A DNA stretch of 64,000 nucleotides, from NCBI GenBank assembly GCA_964570765.1, contig CAZMZF010000006.1:1-64000 (forward strand). Direction: 5' to 3'. The position numbers and the translations under genes were made by a program. The stretch comes from CAZMZF01 sp964570765. Lineage in GTDB: Bacteria; Zixibacteria; MSB-5A5; RBG-16-43-9. Under the pieces are notes generated by a model. It was given only the letters and a program-made list of their open reading frames with translations. It was not told where the DNA came from and did no database searches. Positions 51,537 through 59,860 of this stretch are shown piece after piece (position 1 is the stretch's first letter; every line of letters starts with the position of its first letter).

Positions 51537-52460
51537 TTACATTAAATTGAACTTCTTGATATTATCATCTGCCATCGCCTGAATCCTCTTCAACTCTTCC
51601 TCAAATCCTTCTTTTCTAAAGAGATGCCTGAACCTTCCCTGCAGTTTCAGATATTCCTGAACTGGCATCTTCTTGGTTATCTTGCGGACTGAGGTGATGA
51701 CTCCGTTTTCCATCTCATAAATTGGAATAAGTCCGGTTTGAACTGCAAGTTTAGCTACCTTTATAGTATCATGAGGCTCATGCGCCCAGCCTAAAGGACA
51801 GGGACAGTGGATCTGAAGATATTTAGGTCCAACTATATTTAAAGCTTTCTCGACCTTCTTCTCTAAATCTTTCAAATAAGCAATAGAGGCTGTAGCTACA
51901 TAGGGTATGCCGTGAGCTGCGGCAATGGCTGGCATATTCTTTTTGTCAGTCTGATTTCCCCAGGAAACTCTGCCAGATGGGCTGGTAGAGGTCCAGGCTT
52001 CAAATGGGGTTAAACCGCTTCTCTGCACACCGGTATTCATATAGGCTTCGTTATCATAACATACGTATAAGATATTATGACCTCTTTCAAACATACCGGA
52101 AAGACATCCTATACCTATATCTGCAGTGGCTCCATCCCCTCCCTGAGCAATAATTTTAGCCTCCTTTTCACGTCCTAAAGCTTTCAAAGCTACTTCTATC
52201 CCGGCTGCAATTGCGGCTGAATTCTCAAATAATGAATGAATCCAGGGCATCTTCCAGGCAGATTGAGGATAGGAGGTGGAGAAAACTTCCAAACACCCGG
52301 TAGCCGCAGTTACAATCACATCTTTTCCCGCAGTATTCATTACTGTCCTGGCAGCTAAGGCTAAGCCACATCCTGAACAGGCTTTATGACCTGGTGCAAG
52401 CTGACTTTCAACAATCTCCTCTTTAGCTTTCTTTTCGACCTTAACTTCATCTTTTGCCAT
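51537..52460 (-). CDS. porB: Pyruvate:ferredoxin oxidoreductase beta subunit
   Basis: This beta subunit (307 residues) binds thiamine diphosphate and a [4Fe-4S] cluster. It has HKACSGCGLALAAR (cluster cysteines), GDGATADIGIGCLSGMFERG with NILYVCYDNEAYMNTG (ThDP site), and a further CPCPLGW cysteine pair. With PorA, PorD and PorG it oxidises pyruvate to acetyl-CoA and CO2, reducing ferredoxin. It follows porA by 1 bp. Confidence 0.95.
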   Translation of the reverse strand: MAKDEVKVEKKAKEEIVESQLAPGHKACSGCGLALAARTVMNTAGKDVIVTAATGCLEVFSTSYPQSAWKMPWIHSLFENSAAIAAGIEVALKALGREKEAKIIAQGGDGATADIGIGCLSGMFERGHNILYVCYDNEAYMNTGVQRSGLTPFEAWTSTSPSGRVSWGNQTDKKNMPAIAAAHGIPYVATASIAYLKDLEKKVEKALNIVGPKYLQIHCPCPLGWAHEPHDTIKVAKLAVQTGLIPIYEMENGVITSVRKITKKMPVQEYLKLQGRFRHLFRKEGFEEELKRIQAMADDNIKKFNLM

Positions 52461-52461
52461 C

Positions 52462-53640
52462 TTATTTCCCTCCTCCGCTTATGGCGGACTCTTTCAAATC
52501 GACAAAACCATTCTCTACTACTGAAGATTCACCCTTCTCTATCACCTTTACAATAGATTCCTTGGGAATATCCCTTCCACCCAGACCGGCAATAAACCCT
52601 GAGACCTTTGGCTGAGTCGGTTTACCATATAAGGCTGCCTTAATATCATCATACAAAATCCCGGATGCGCCTAAGGAAATAGCCTTCTCTATCACAATTA
52701 CATTCTTGACCTTTTTAAGAGCATCATAGACCGCCTTTTTGGGGAAAGGTCTGTATGACCTGATTTTTAAAACTCCTACCTTTTTACCTTTATCTCTTAG
52801 CTCATCCACTACTTCTTTTATCGTCCCTACAACTGAGCCCATAGAGACAACTGCAGTCTCTGCTCCATCTAATCTGTAATTCTCTACTAAACCACCCGAA
52901 TATCTGCCAAAGGTTTTATTGAACTTATTTGCTACTTCCTCGATCATATCTGCGGAAGCTTCAATCGCTTTCTGCAGTCTATACCTTGACTCAAGGTACC
53001 AATCCGGTTCAGCCAAAATCCCGAAAGTTAAAGGATTTTTAGTGGTCAGGTATAGCTCAGGTTTGTAAGGCGGTAAAAATTCATCTGCTATCTTCTGGTC
53101 TATCAGCTCAATTGGCTCAAAGGCATGAGTTAAGATAAACCCATCCATATTGACCATAACTGGGAGCATTATCTCCGGATGCTCCCCGATCTTGAAAGCC
53201 TGCAGATGCATATCTGCGGCTTCCTGATTATCCTCAGCAAAAAGCAAGATCCAACCAGAATCTCTAACCGTCATCGCATCCTGCTGGTCGTTCCAGATAT
53301 TGATAGGAGCAGAAATCGCTCGGTTAGCACAGGTGATAATCACCGGCAACCTCAGTCCTGCGATGTTAAACAACACCTCAGCCATTAAAAGAAGACCTTG
53401 AGCAGTTGTGGTTGAATAAGCCCTGGCTCCAGTAGCTGAGGCACCTAAGACCACTGAGGCCGCTCCAAACTCACTCTCCACATTTATAAACTGGGATTTA
53501 AGTTCCCCATCTGCTACAAATTGCGAAAGATTTTCCACAATATGGGTTTGAGGAGTAATAGGATAAGCTGAGATCACATGTGGACGGCAAATTTTTACTG
53601 CCTCTGCTACTGCCATTGATCCTTCGATAACTTTTCTCAT
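52462..53640 (-). CDS. porA: Pyruvate:ferredoxin oxidoreductase alpha subunit
   Basis: This alpha subunit (392 residues) has the pyrimidine-binding region of 2-oxoacid ferredoxin oxidoreductases: VISAYPITPQTHIVE near the start, INVESEFGAASVVLGASATGARAYSTTTAQGLLLM and the C-terminal transketolase-like domain (VGVLKIRSYRPFPKK, VIEKAISLGASG). It binds between PorD and PorB in the operon and gives specificity for pyruvate-like acids. The gap to porD is 1 bp. Confidence 0.95.
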   Translation of the reverse strand: MRKVIEGSMAVAEAVKICRPHVISAYPITPQTHIVENLSQFVADGELKSQFINVESEFGAASVVLGASATGARAYSTTTAQGLLLMAEVLFNIAGLRLPVIITCANRAISAPINIWNDQQDAMTVRDSGWILLFAEDNQEAADMHLQAFKIGEHPEIMLPVMVNMDGFILTHAFEPIELIDQKIADEFLPPYKPELYLTTKNPLTFGILAEPDWYLESRYRLQKAIEASADMIEEVANKFNKTFGRYSGGLVENYRLDGAETAVVSMGSVVGTIKEVVDELRDKGKKVGVLKIRSYRPFPKKAVYDALKKVKNVIVIEKAISLGASGILYDDIKAALYGKPTQPKVSGFIAGLGGRDIPKESIVKVIEKGESSVVENGFVDLKESAISGGGK

Positions 53641-53641
53641 C

Positions 53642-53899
53642 TTATTTAACCTCCACGATCATCTCGATATCTTTAACCGGACACTCTTCAGCGCATATCC
53701 CGCATCCCTTACAGTAATCTAAATCTGCCCAGTATTTCTTATTGGCGCCGAAGATTACACCATCCGGACAAACTGCCACACAGATCCGGCAGTCGTTACA
53801 CTTTATCTGCTTGAAAACAGGTCTTTTAGTTCTCCAGGCACCGGTTTTATACGCTTTACTTGAGCCTGGCTTGGAAACTGTCCCTTCAGGTTTAGGCAT
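53642..53899 (-). CDS. porD: Pyruvate:ferredoxin oxidoreductase delta (ferredoxin-like) subunit
   Basis: This 85-residue delta subunit has two [4Fe-4S] motifs: CNDCRICVAVCPDG and CKGCGICAEECPVK. It relays electrons from the thiamine site to external ferredoxin. The first about 35 residues (PKPEGTVSKPGSSKAYKTGAWRTKRP) are the usual N-terminal arm. It overlaps porG by eight bases. Confidence 0.95.
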   Translation of the reverse strand: MPKPEGTVSKPGSSKAYKTGAWRTKRPVFKQIKCNDCRICVAVCPDGVIFGANKKYWADLDYCKGCGICAEECPVKDIEMIVEVK

Positions 53900-54446
53900 T
53901 TTTAGCTCCTTTCATTATACCATAAGCTTTTTCAACTGCCGCTACATTTTTCTTCCCCAGCTCACCTGGAAAGCGCTCCATAACGCTCCTTTTGATAGCC
54001 TCAAGGGAGATAAGGCCAGTAGCACCGGCAAAAGCTCCCATCAAGGTGGTATTCTGAATAGGCCTTCCTAAGATTTCCATAGCGATTTTTGATGCGGGGA
54101 TAGTTAAAACCTTAGCTTTGGTTTTCAAGCCTACTTCCTCTGGACTTTTCTCAGTATCGACGATAACCAATCCATTAGCCTTAAGACCCTTTAGTAGATC
54201 GACCGCACCTATGAGTGTATAATCCTGAATAATCAGGAAATCTGGCTCGTAGATCTGGTTTCTAGCTCTGACCTTATGGTCTGCTATCCTCACAAAAGAT
54301 TGCACCGGCGCACCCATCCTCTCGCTGGTAAAGGTAGGAAAGGCTTGAGCATATTTGCCATCTTCAAAAGCAGCTACCGCCAGAAGCTCAGCCGCGGTAA
54401 CCACACCTTGACCTCCTCTACCATGTATCCTAATCTCTTTTAACAT
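53892..54446 (-). CDS. porG: Pyruvate:ferredoxin oxidoreductase gamma subunit
   Basis: This gamma subunit (184 residues) starts with RIHGRGGQGVVTAAELLA and has SFVRIADHKVRARNQIYEPDFLI, the standard gamma-domain marks. It is the first gene of the operon porG-porD-porA-porB, all on the minus strand with gaps of 1 bp or overlaps, so it is one transcript. The promoter should lie in the 169 bp before it; I saw no clear box. Confidence 0.95.
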   Translation of the reverse strand: MLKEIRIHGRGGQGVVTAAELLAVAAFEDGKYAQAFPTFTSERMGAPVQSFVRIADHKVRARNQIYEPDFLIIQDYTLIGAVDLLKGLKANGLVIVDTEKSPEEVGLKTKAKVLTIPASKIAMEILGRPIQNTTLMGAFAGATGLISLEAIKRSVMERFPGELGKKNVAAVEKAYGIMKGAKNA

Positions 54447-54615
54447 ATACCTCCTTTAAAAATAACCAATTAAATTTATACGCTATTTGTCTTCTCCAAT
54501 TTGCTTTGCTTTTAAGTCTTTTATTCTCTGAGATTTAACCCGTAAAGATTATTACTTGTTCCTTTGAACTATTAGCTTTTTTACGGTCACGAACAACGGA
54601 TAACGGTCACGTTTT

Positions 54616-55170
54616 TTACATCCTCGGCAAAGTGATCTTCTTCTGAGCCTGATATCTCCCTTTTTTATCCTTATATGAAACCTCGCACTCCTCATCCGCT
54701 TCAAGAAAGATTATCTGGGCAATTCCTTCATTGGCATAGATCTTGGCTGGAAGGGGTGTGGTATTGGAAATCTCTAAAGTTGCGTATCCCTCCCATTCAG
54801 GCTCAAATGGGGTAACGTTTACAATAATACCACAGCGAGCATAAGTAGATTTTCCTAAGCAGATTGTCAAAATGTTACGGGGAATTTTGAAATATTCAAC
54901 GGTCCGGGCAAGAATAAAGGAATTGGGGGGGATAATACAGTAATTCCCCTTTACATCCACTAAAGAACGGGGATCGAATCTTTTAGGGTCAACTATGGTA
55001 GTATTGGTATTGGTGAAAACCTTAAATTCATCTGCCACTCTTATATCATAACCATAAGAAGATAAACCATAGGATATCTTTTTTCTGGAAATCTGTCTTT
55101 TAGAAAAAGGTTTTATCATATCATATTTTAAAGCCATTTTTCTTATCCATCTATCCGATTTAATAGACAT
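54616..55170 (-). CDS. dcd: dCTP deaminase
   Basis: This dCTP deaminase (184 residues) makes dUTP (or dUMP in the bifunctional form). Blocks: SYGLSSYGYDIRVADEF near the start, DPKRFDPRSLVDVKGNYCIIPPNSFILART and the nucleotide site GKSTYARCGIIVNVTPFEPEWEGYATLEISN, where the Glu is the catalytic general base. In the family the usual text is GRSS/KSTYAR. The isolated gene has a Rrf2 regulator upstream, 63 bp away. Confidence 0.93.
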   Translation of the reverse strand: MSIKSDRWIRKMALKYDMIKPFSKRQISRKKISYGLSSYGYDIRVADEFKVFTNTNTTIVDPKRFDPRSLVDVKGNYCIIPPNSFILARTVEYFKIPRNILTICLGKSTYARCGIIVNVTPFEPEWEGYATLEISNTTPLPAKIYANEGIAQIIFLEADEECEVSYKDKKGRYQAQKKITLPRM

Positions 55171-55233
55171 AAAAATACCCCTTTAATCTCTTTTATTTAT
55201 GAAAAGTAAGATAATGTGTATTCTTATGAAAAC

Positions 55234-55635
55234 TCAGGAAGAGATCAGGTCTGCTAAGGTTTTTTTCTCTAAAATATTGTTTAGATAATCCTGGGCTTTA
55301 ACCCAGATTTTCCTTAAGGAACAGGTATCTTTTCTCTCACAGAGCTCTACAGCATTCATACATCTGGTTAAATAGATTGGACCCTGCACGCTCTCTAAAA
55401 CGTCTTTGACGGTGATCTTGTCCGGCGGTTTAGCTAATGAGAATCCGCCTCTGGCACCACGATGTGATTGTACTAAACCAGACCTGGTGTAGCCCTGAAA
55501 GATCTTGGCTAAGAATTTCTCAGGAATATCCTCATTTTCGGAGATTTCCGACAGACGAACTATCCTTTTTGCGGGCTGTTGAGCTAAGTATAAGATACCC
55601 AAAAAACCGTAATCTCCTGCTTTGGTCAATTCCAT
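55234..55635 (-). CDS. Rrf2 family transcriptional regulator
   Basis: This 133-residue Rrf2 regulator has the winged helix (YGFLGILYLAQQPAKRIVRLSEIS, then IPEKFLAKIFQ) and the three-cysteine segment CMNAVELCERKDTC (about 91-104), which binds an Fe-S cluster in IscR/NsrR/RsrR-type proteins. It would sense iron-sulfur status, nitric oxide or redox. The upstream AT-rich region (55640-55700) has partly symmetric CTTTAATA/TAGTAAAG words that could be its own operator. It lies between dcd and pepA. Confidence 0.9.
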   Translation of the reverse strand: MELTKAGDYGFLGILYLAQQPAKRIVRLSEISENEDIPEKFLAKIFQGYTRSGLVQSHRGARGGFSLAKPPDKITVKDVLESVQGPIYLTRCMNAVELCERKDTCSLRKIWVKAQDYLNNILEKKTLADLISS

Positions 55636-55839
55636 AACAACCTACCTTTTAATGGTAAAAGGACTTTAATAATCTTAATAGTAAAGATAATATTTCAATT
55701 TTTTTATGTCAATAATAATCTACGAAAATTTGTTACTTTTTTCACAAACAAAATAAGGCTAACTTAGTCTTTATTATTAATAACCAATAACTTACAAAGA
55801 CAAAGTCCAATGTATAACTTTAAGATACATATAGGTTTA

Positions 55840-57363
55840 TCATTTATCCCAATTTCGAATGAGCTCTAAAAACAATCGGACTCCAAATCCTACTGGACCT
55901 TTTGGTATATACGGTTTACTTTTTTCCTCCCAGTCTCTTCCAGCAATATCTAAATGTGCCCAGGGAGTTTTCCCTATAAATTTCTTTAAGAAAGCGGCTG
56001 CAGTTATTGTTCCTGCAGGTCTGCCACCTGAATTTTTCATATCTGCTAAATCGCTTTTTATCTGCTCATCATATTCCTCATGCAAAGGCAATTCCCAGAC
56101 TTTCTCCCCGGTTTTTTCTGCTGACCTTTTTACTTTATTTATCAGTTTCTGATCGTTTCCTAAAAGACCAGCTACTACATTCCCTAAAGCGACCACACAG
56201 GCACCGGTTAAAGTTGCTATATCCAAAATCGCTTTAGGTTCATATTTCTGGGCATAAGCTAAAGCATCTGCCAAGATCAAACGTCCTTCAGCATCAGTTG
56301 AGATTATCTCAATCGTTTTACCAGAGTAGGATTTGATTATATCCCCTGGCTTATAAGCTGTTCCGGAGGGCAGGTTTTCGGTGGCTGGGACCAACCCTAT
56401 CAGATGAACTGGAATACCTTCTCTGGCTGCAGAAGCCATTGTTGCTATCACTGCGGCACCACCTGCCATATCCCCCTTCATCTCCCACATCCCCTCTGAT
56501 GGCTTTATAGAGATCCCACCAGAATCAAAGGTTATGGCTTTGCCAACTAAGACTACCGTACCCTTTCTCTTTTTCTCCGGCATATGCTCCATAACGATAA
56601 ATTTAGCTGGCTGATGACTTCCTTGAGCCACAGCTAAAAGTGCTCCAAATTTTAATTTTTCTAAATCAGAGACAGATAAGACTTCACATCTGAATTTATA
56701 TTCTTTTGAAAGATTTAAGGCTATCTCCGCCATCTTGCCTGGAGTCATCACATTACTGGGATGGTCGATCATATTACGAGCTAAATTAGTACCCCAGGAA
56801 TCTATCTCCCCAGTTTTCATCCCTTTTTCTATAGCTGCTCTTTTAGTTTTATCCTCCCTACGGGTCGTAAAGCTTTTATCGACTTCCCAGATGGTCATAC
56901 TTTCGACTTCAAACAGCTCCTCTTTACCTTCGGTTTTATACTGGTCCAGATGATAAGAAGAAAGCAGAGTTCCCTCAGTCAGGGCTTGGGCAGATACCTG
57001 AAAATCGATACCCTTTTGTCCTCGTCCATAGAGGTAGCTAACATAGTTCTTAATCTTTAGCTCTTTGGCTTTCTTATATACCGTTCCGGCAGCTTGTCTT
57101 ATCTTATCCAGTTCAAACTTTTCCTTTTTACCCAGACCAACCAGAATAACCCTTTTTGCTACAAAATCCTTAGGATATAGAACCGCAGTCTGGTTCAACT
57201 TTGCGGTGAAATCACCACTTTTCAGAAGCTGAGAGATTGCTCCCTCTAACTTTTTATCTAAAACCTTAGCTTCTTTAGAAAGTCCCTGCCCTTCAAAAAT
57301 CCCTAAAGCTAAAGCCTCAGCTTTTAGTTCTTCCATTCGCCCTGATTTAAGCTCAACTTTCAT
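55840..57363 (-). CDS. pepA: Leucyl aminopeptidase (M17)
   Basis: This cytosolic M17 aminopeptidase (507 residues) binds two metal ions. The C-terminal catalytic half has VGKAITFDSGGISIKPS (metal lysine and aspartate), MKGDMAGGAAVIATM and the signature NTDAEGRL, here STDAEGRLILADALAYA; the N-terminal macro-like half includes VILVGLGKKEKF. It removes N-terminal residues from peptides in the cytoplasm. A GGAG site precedes the ATG. Confidence 0.95.
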   Translation of the reverse strand: MKVELKSGRMEELKAEALALGIFEGQGLSKEAKVLDKKLEGAISQLLKSGDFTAKLNQTAVLYPKDFVAKRVILVGLGKKEKFELDKIRQAAGTVYKKAKELKIKNYVSYLYGRGQKGIDFQVSAQALTEGTLLSSYHLDQYKTEGKEELFEVESMTIWEVDKSFTTRREDKTKRAAIEKGMKTGEIDSWGTNLARNMIDHPSNVMTPGKMAEIALNLSKEYKFRCEVLSVSDLEKLKFGALLAVAQGSHQPAKFIVMEHMPEKKRKGTVVLVGKAITFDSGGISIKPSEGMWEMKGDMAGGAAVIATMASAAREGIPVHLIGLVPATENLPSGTAYKPGDIIKSYSGKTIEIISTDAEGRLILADALAYAQKYEPKAILDIATLTGACVVALGNVVAGLLGNDQKLINKVKRSAEKTGEKVWELPLHEEYDEQIKSDLADMKNSGGRPAGTITAAAFLKKFIGKTPWAHLDIAGRDWEEKSKPYIPKGPVGFGVRLFLELIRNWDK

Positions 57364-57827
57364 TTTATACTCCTTTTGAAGTTGGTTCTTGCTTGGTCAA
57401 GATTATAATAATTTAAAAAGTGATTAGCAAGGAATATTTGAGTACAGTTTGGAGTTCGGTGTTTGGATATTAAAGATAAAAAATAGAGTAATCCTACCTT
57501 ACCCTCAAGATGGGACAATTGCTGTCATTGCGGGGAGGTCATTTGACCGACGAAGCAATCCTTTCCGCTGGTCGTTGGTCTACTGACTATCGACATTTAA
57601 CTGACGGTGAAAAATACCTCACAGCTGATTATTTAGATTAAGCTGATGTTATTATTATCTGCCTTATTTGTTCTATCTGAGGTGAATAATTTTTAAACGC
57701 CCTTCAAGACCAATGAAAACTGTAGGGGTTCAAAATTTTGTACCCCTACAGTTCACGTTTTGTAGGTTTTTCCGTGAAGAAATATTTCAATTGCCTCCTT
57801 TTCTATTTTATATTATATAGAAACTAT
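57364..57827. other. 464-bp intergenic region with repeats
   Basis: It contains a TGTCATTGCGGGGAGG ... CGACGAAGCAATCC repeat (about 57514-57563), a GGTCGTTGGTCTACTGAC word, and TGTAGGGGTTCAAAATTTTGTACCCCTACA (about 57721-57750) just upstream of the lpxH leader. It is between divergent genes, so it should hold both promoters, but no strong box was found. Confidence 0.55.
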
Positions 57828-58553
57828 ATGAAAGACACAGTTTATTTTATTTCGGATGCTCATTTAGGCTCAAATTCTCCGGAAAAGGAAAAACTGAAAG
57901 AAGAGAGACTCATTCTATTTTTAGAGCAGATTAAAAAGGACTCTCAAGCATTATATATCTTAGGTGACCTGTTCGAGTTCTGGTTCGAATATAAAAATGT
58001 CATCCCCAAAGACCATTTTACGATTTTAATGAAGCTAAAAGAAATTATAAATCTGGAAATCCCTATAACTTATTTAGTAGGGAACCACGATTTCTGGCTG
58101 GGCGATTTTTTAACTGAACAGATAGGAATAAAGATAGAGAAACCTCCTGTCTCTGTAGAGCATCAGGGTAAAAAGATTTATCTTATTCACGGAGATGGAT
58201 TAGCCAAAAAAGATTTTGGATACCGGATTTTAAAAAAAATCCTGAGAAATAAAATCAATATCTGGCTTTACAGGCTGATACCACCCGATTACGGCATCCC
58301 TTTAGCAAAAAAAGTTGCCTCATTCAGTCGAAACAAAACTCAACTCAGGGATAAAGAATTTCTCAAGGATTATCGAGAATTTGCTAAAGAGAAAATTAAG
58401 GAAGGGTATGATGCAGTGTTAATCGGACATACCCACCAGCCTTGTTTTGAAGAGTTGGATAAAGGTATTTATATAAATATAGGAGACTGGTTTGAACATT
58501 TCACATACGGAAAATTAACTCAAGGAAGATTTTATTTATTAGAATATAAATAA
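57828..58553 (+). CDS. lpxH: UDP-2,3-diacylglucosamine hydrolase-like phosphoesterase
   Basis: This calcineurin-fold metallophosphoesterase (241 residues) has the motif set SDAHLG, LGDLFEFWFE, VGNHDFW, HGDG and GHTHQP in order; FEFW and YLVGNHDFWLG match LpxH, which removes UMP from UDP-diacylglucosamine in lipid A synthesis. LpxH or the sister YbbF-type protein are both possible. The ATG at 57828 is used; the frame extends 30 codons upstream but carries no ribosome site. Confidence 0.82.
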   Translation: MKDTVYFISDAHLGSNSPEKEKLKEERLILFLEQIKKDSQALYILGDLFEFWFEYKNVIPKDHFTILMKLKEIINLEIPITYLVGNHDFWLGDFLTEQIGIKIEKPPVSVEHQGKKIYLIHGDGLAKKDFGYRILKKILRNKINIWLYRLIPPDYGIPLAKKVASFSRNKTQLRDKEFLKDYREFAKEKIKEGYDAVLIGHTHQPCFEELDKGIYINIGDWFEHFTYGKLTQGRFYLLEYK

Positions 58554-58663
58554 TAATCGGTAGAGACGCATAGCATGCGTCTAAAAACTACCCCGCTCTC
58601 AGGTGGATGTTATTATCCGCCTATTTTCCTGCTGGATGATACCATCCAGCAGCAGCGAAGGAC

Positions 58664-59269
58664 TTACCAGAATATCCTCATCCTTATCTTCTTTGATAGA
58701 AAATAATCCAATCCTAAAGTCCTCCCTGCATAGGTGGCTACAACTATCAAAGTAGCTAAAAGTGCATAAAGATTTACAAAGGCACTGGCTCCACCCACCC
58801 AGGATGTGGCTAAATGATAATTCAGAAACATAAAGATAGATACAATCCCGGATAAACCAGTAAATATCCCCAGAATAAAGGATATCCCCAATAAGGTCTC
58901 ACCAATCGCTGAAAGATAGGCAAAAGTCTTAGCATTGGGCAATGCATTTTTCAAAAGGAAATTTTTATACCACCCAATATTATTCCCCTGCATTAGAGTT
59001 TTAAAAGATGAATTCCCCTCAATCGTAATATATTTAAGATATTGATTTTTTTCTATGAGGGGTTTAAATTCCGGATTATTCTCAGAAAGATATGATATGG
59101 CTGGATTCCCGTTAGCAAAATAATTTAAAACTCCTGGCATACTTTCAATAAAATTTTTATTCAGCTTTGAAGTGCCTGCCATCAAAAGGAAAATCCCCAA
59201 AACGATTCGCATAAAAGCAAGCCAGATTTTAATCCATTTTTCTTTTCTGCCTTTTAACTTTTCGTTCAT
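58664..59269 (-). CDS. DoxX family membrane protein
   Basis: This membrane protein (201 residues) has about four helices and the DoxX pattern: IVLGIFLLMAGTSKLN in helix 1, LSAIGETLLGISFILGIFTGLSG in helix 2 and a final helix (NLYALLATLIVVATYAGRTLGLD). A roughly 70-residue insertion lies between helix 1 and 2 (about 45-105). DoxX proteins occur in respiratory or thiosulfate-oxidising complexes, but function here is unknown. AGGAGG before the ATG at 59269 decides the start. Confidence 0.8.
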   Translation of the reverse strand: MNEKLKGRKEKWIKIWLAFMRIVLGIFLLMAGTSKLNKNFIESMPGVLNYFANGNPAISYLSENNPEFKPLIEKNQYLKYITIEGNSSFKTLMQGNNIGWYKNFLLKNALPNAKTFAYLSAIGETLLGISFILGIFTGLSGIVSIFMFLNYHLATSWVGGASAFVNLYALLATLIVVATYAGRTLGLDYFLSKKIRMRIFW

Positions 59270-59353
59270 TTTAACCTCCTGTGAAAAACTGTTAGCCCAA
59301 TCAAAAATAGGTAATCTCATCTTACCTTAAGACGGGACAAAAAAGTCTTGCAT

Positions 59354-59848
59354 CTACTTCTTCAAACTTTTTTTTAAATGTTCGATCAATCCCCCATCTT
59401 CCAAAATCCCCATAACTATTTCCGGTAGAGGAGGGAAGGGAATTTTTCTATTTTCGGTTATTATCTCTCCGCTAACATAATTCACTGTGATAATCTCCCC
59501 ACCTTTTATTAAATCATACGCCTCTTTAGATTGGACCAGAGCCAAACCCTGATTGATTGCATTCCTGAAAAATATCCTGGAAAAAGATTTGGCAATGATA
59601 CAGGAGATTCCGGCAAATTTTAAAGAAGTAGCCGCTTGCTCCCTGGAAGAGCCACACCCAAAATTAGAGCCACCCAAGATAATATCTCCTTTTTGAATCT
59701 TGCTTGGGAAATCCTTATCATAACCCTCTAAGGCATGCTTAGCCATCTCCTGAGGGTCTAAAATGGGAAGGCACTTCCCTGGATAAATCAAATCAGTATC
59801 TATATTATCCCCAAGCTTCCAGACTCTTCCTTTAATCTCTTTTAACAT
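59354..59848 (-). CDS. leuD: 3-isopropylmalate dehydratase small subunit-like
   Basis: This is an aconitase-family swivel-domain subunit (164 residues): KLGDNIDTDLIYPGK near the start, GGSNFGCGSSREQAATSLKFAGI, and FSRIFFRNAINQGLALV. It pairs with the LeuC-like gene 12 bp upstream to form a (homo)aconitase or isopropylmalate isomerase. The absence of other leu genes in the window leaves leucine, lysine or citrate-type substrates open. Confidence 0.88.
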   Translation of the reverse strand: MLKEIKGRVWKLGDNIDTDLIYPGKCLPILDPQEMAKHALEGYDKDFPSKIQKGDIILGGSNFGCGSSREQAATSLKFAGISCIIAKSFSRIFFRNAINQGLALVQSKEAYDLIKGGEIITVNYVSGEIITENRKIPFPPLPEIVMGILEDGGLIEHLKKSLKK

Positions 59849-59860
59849 ATTATTTTCACT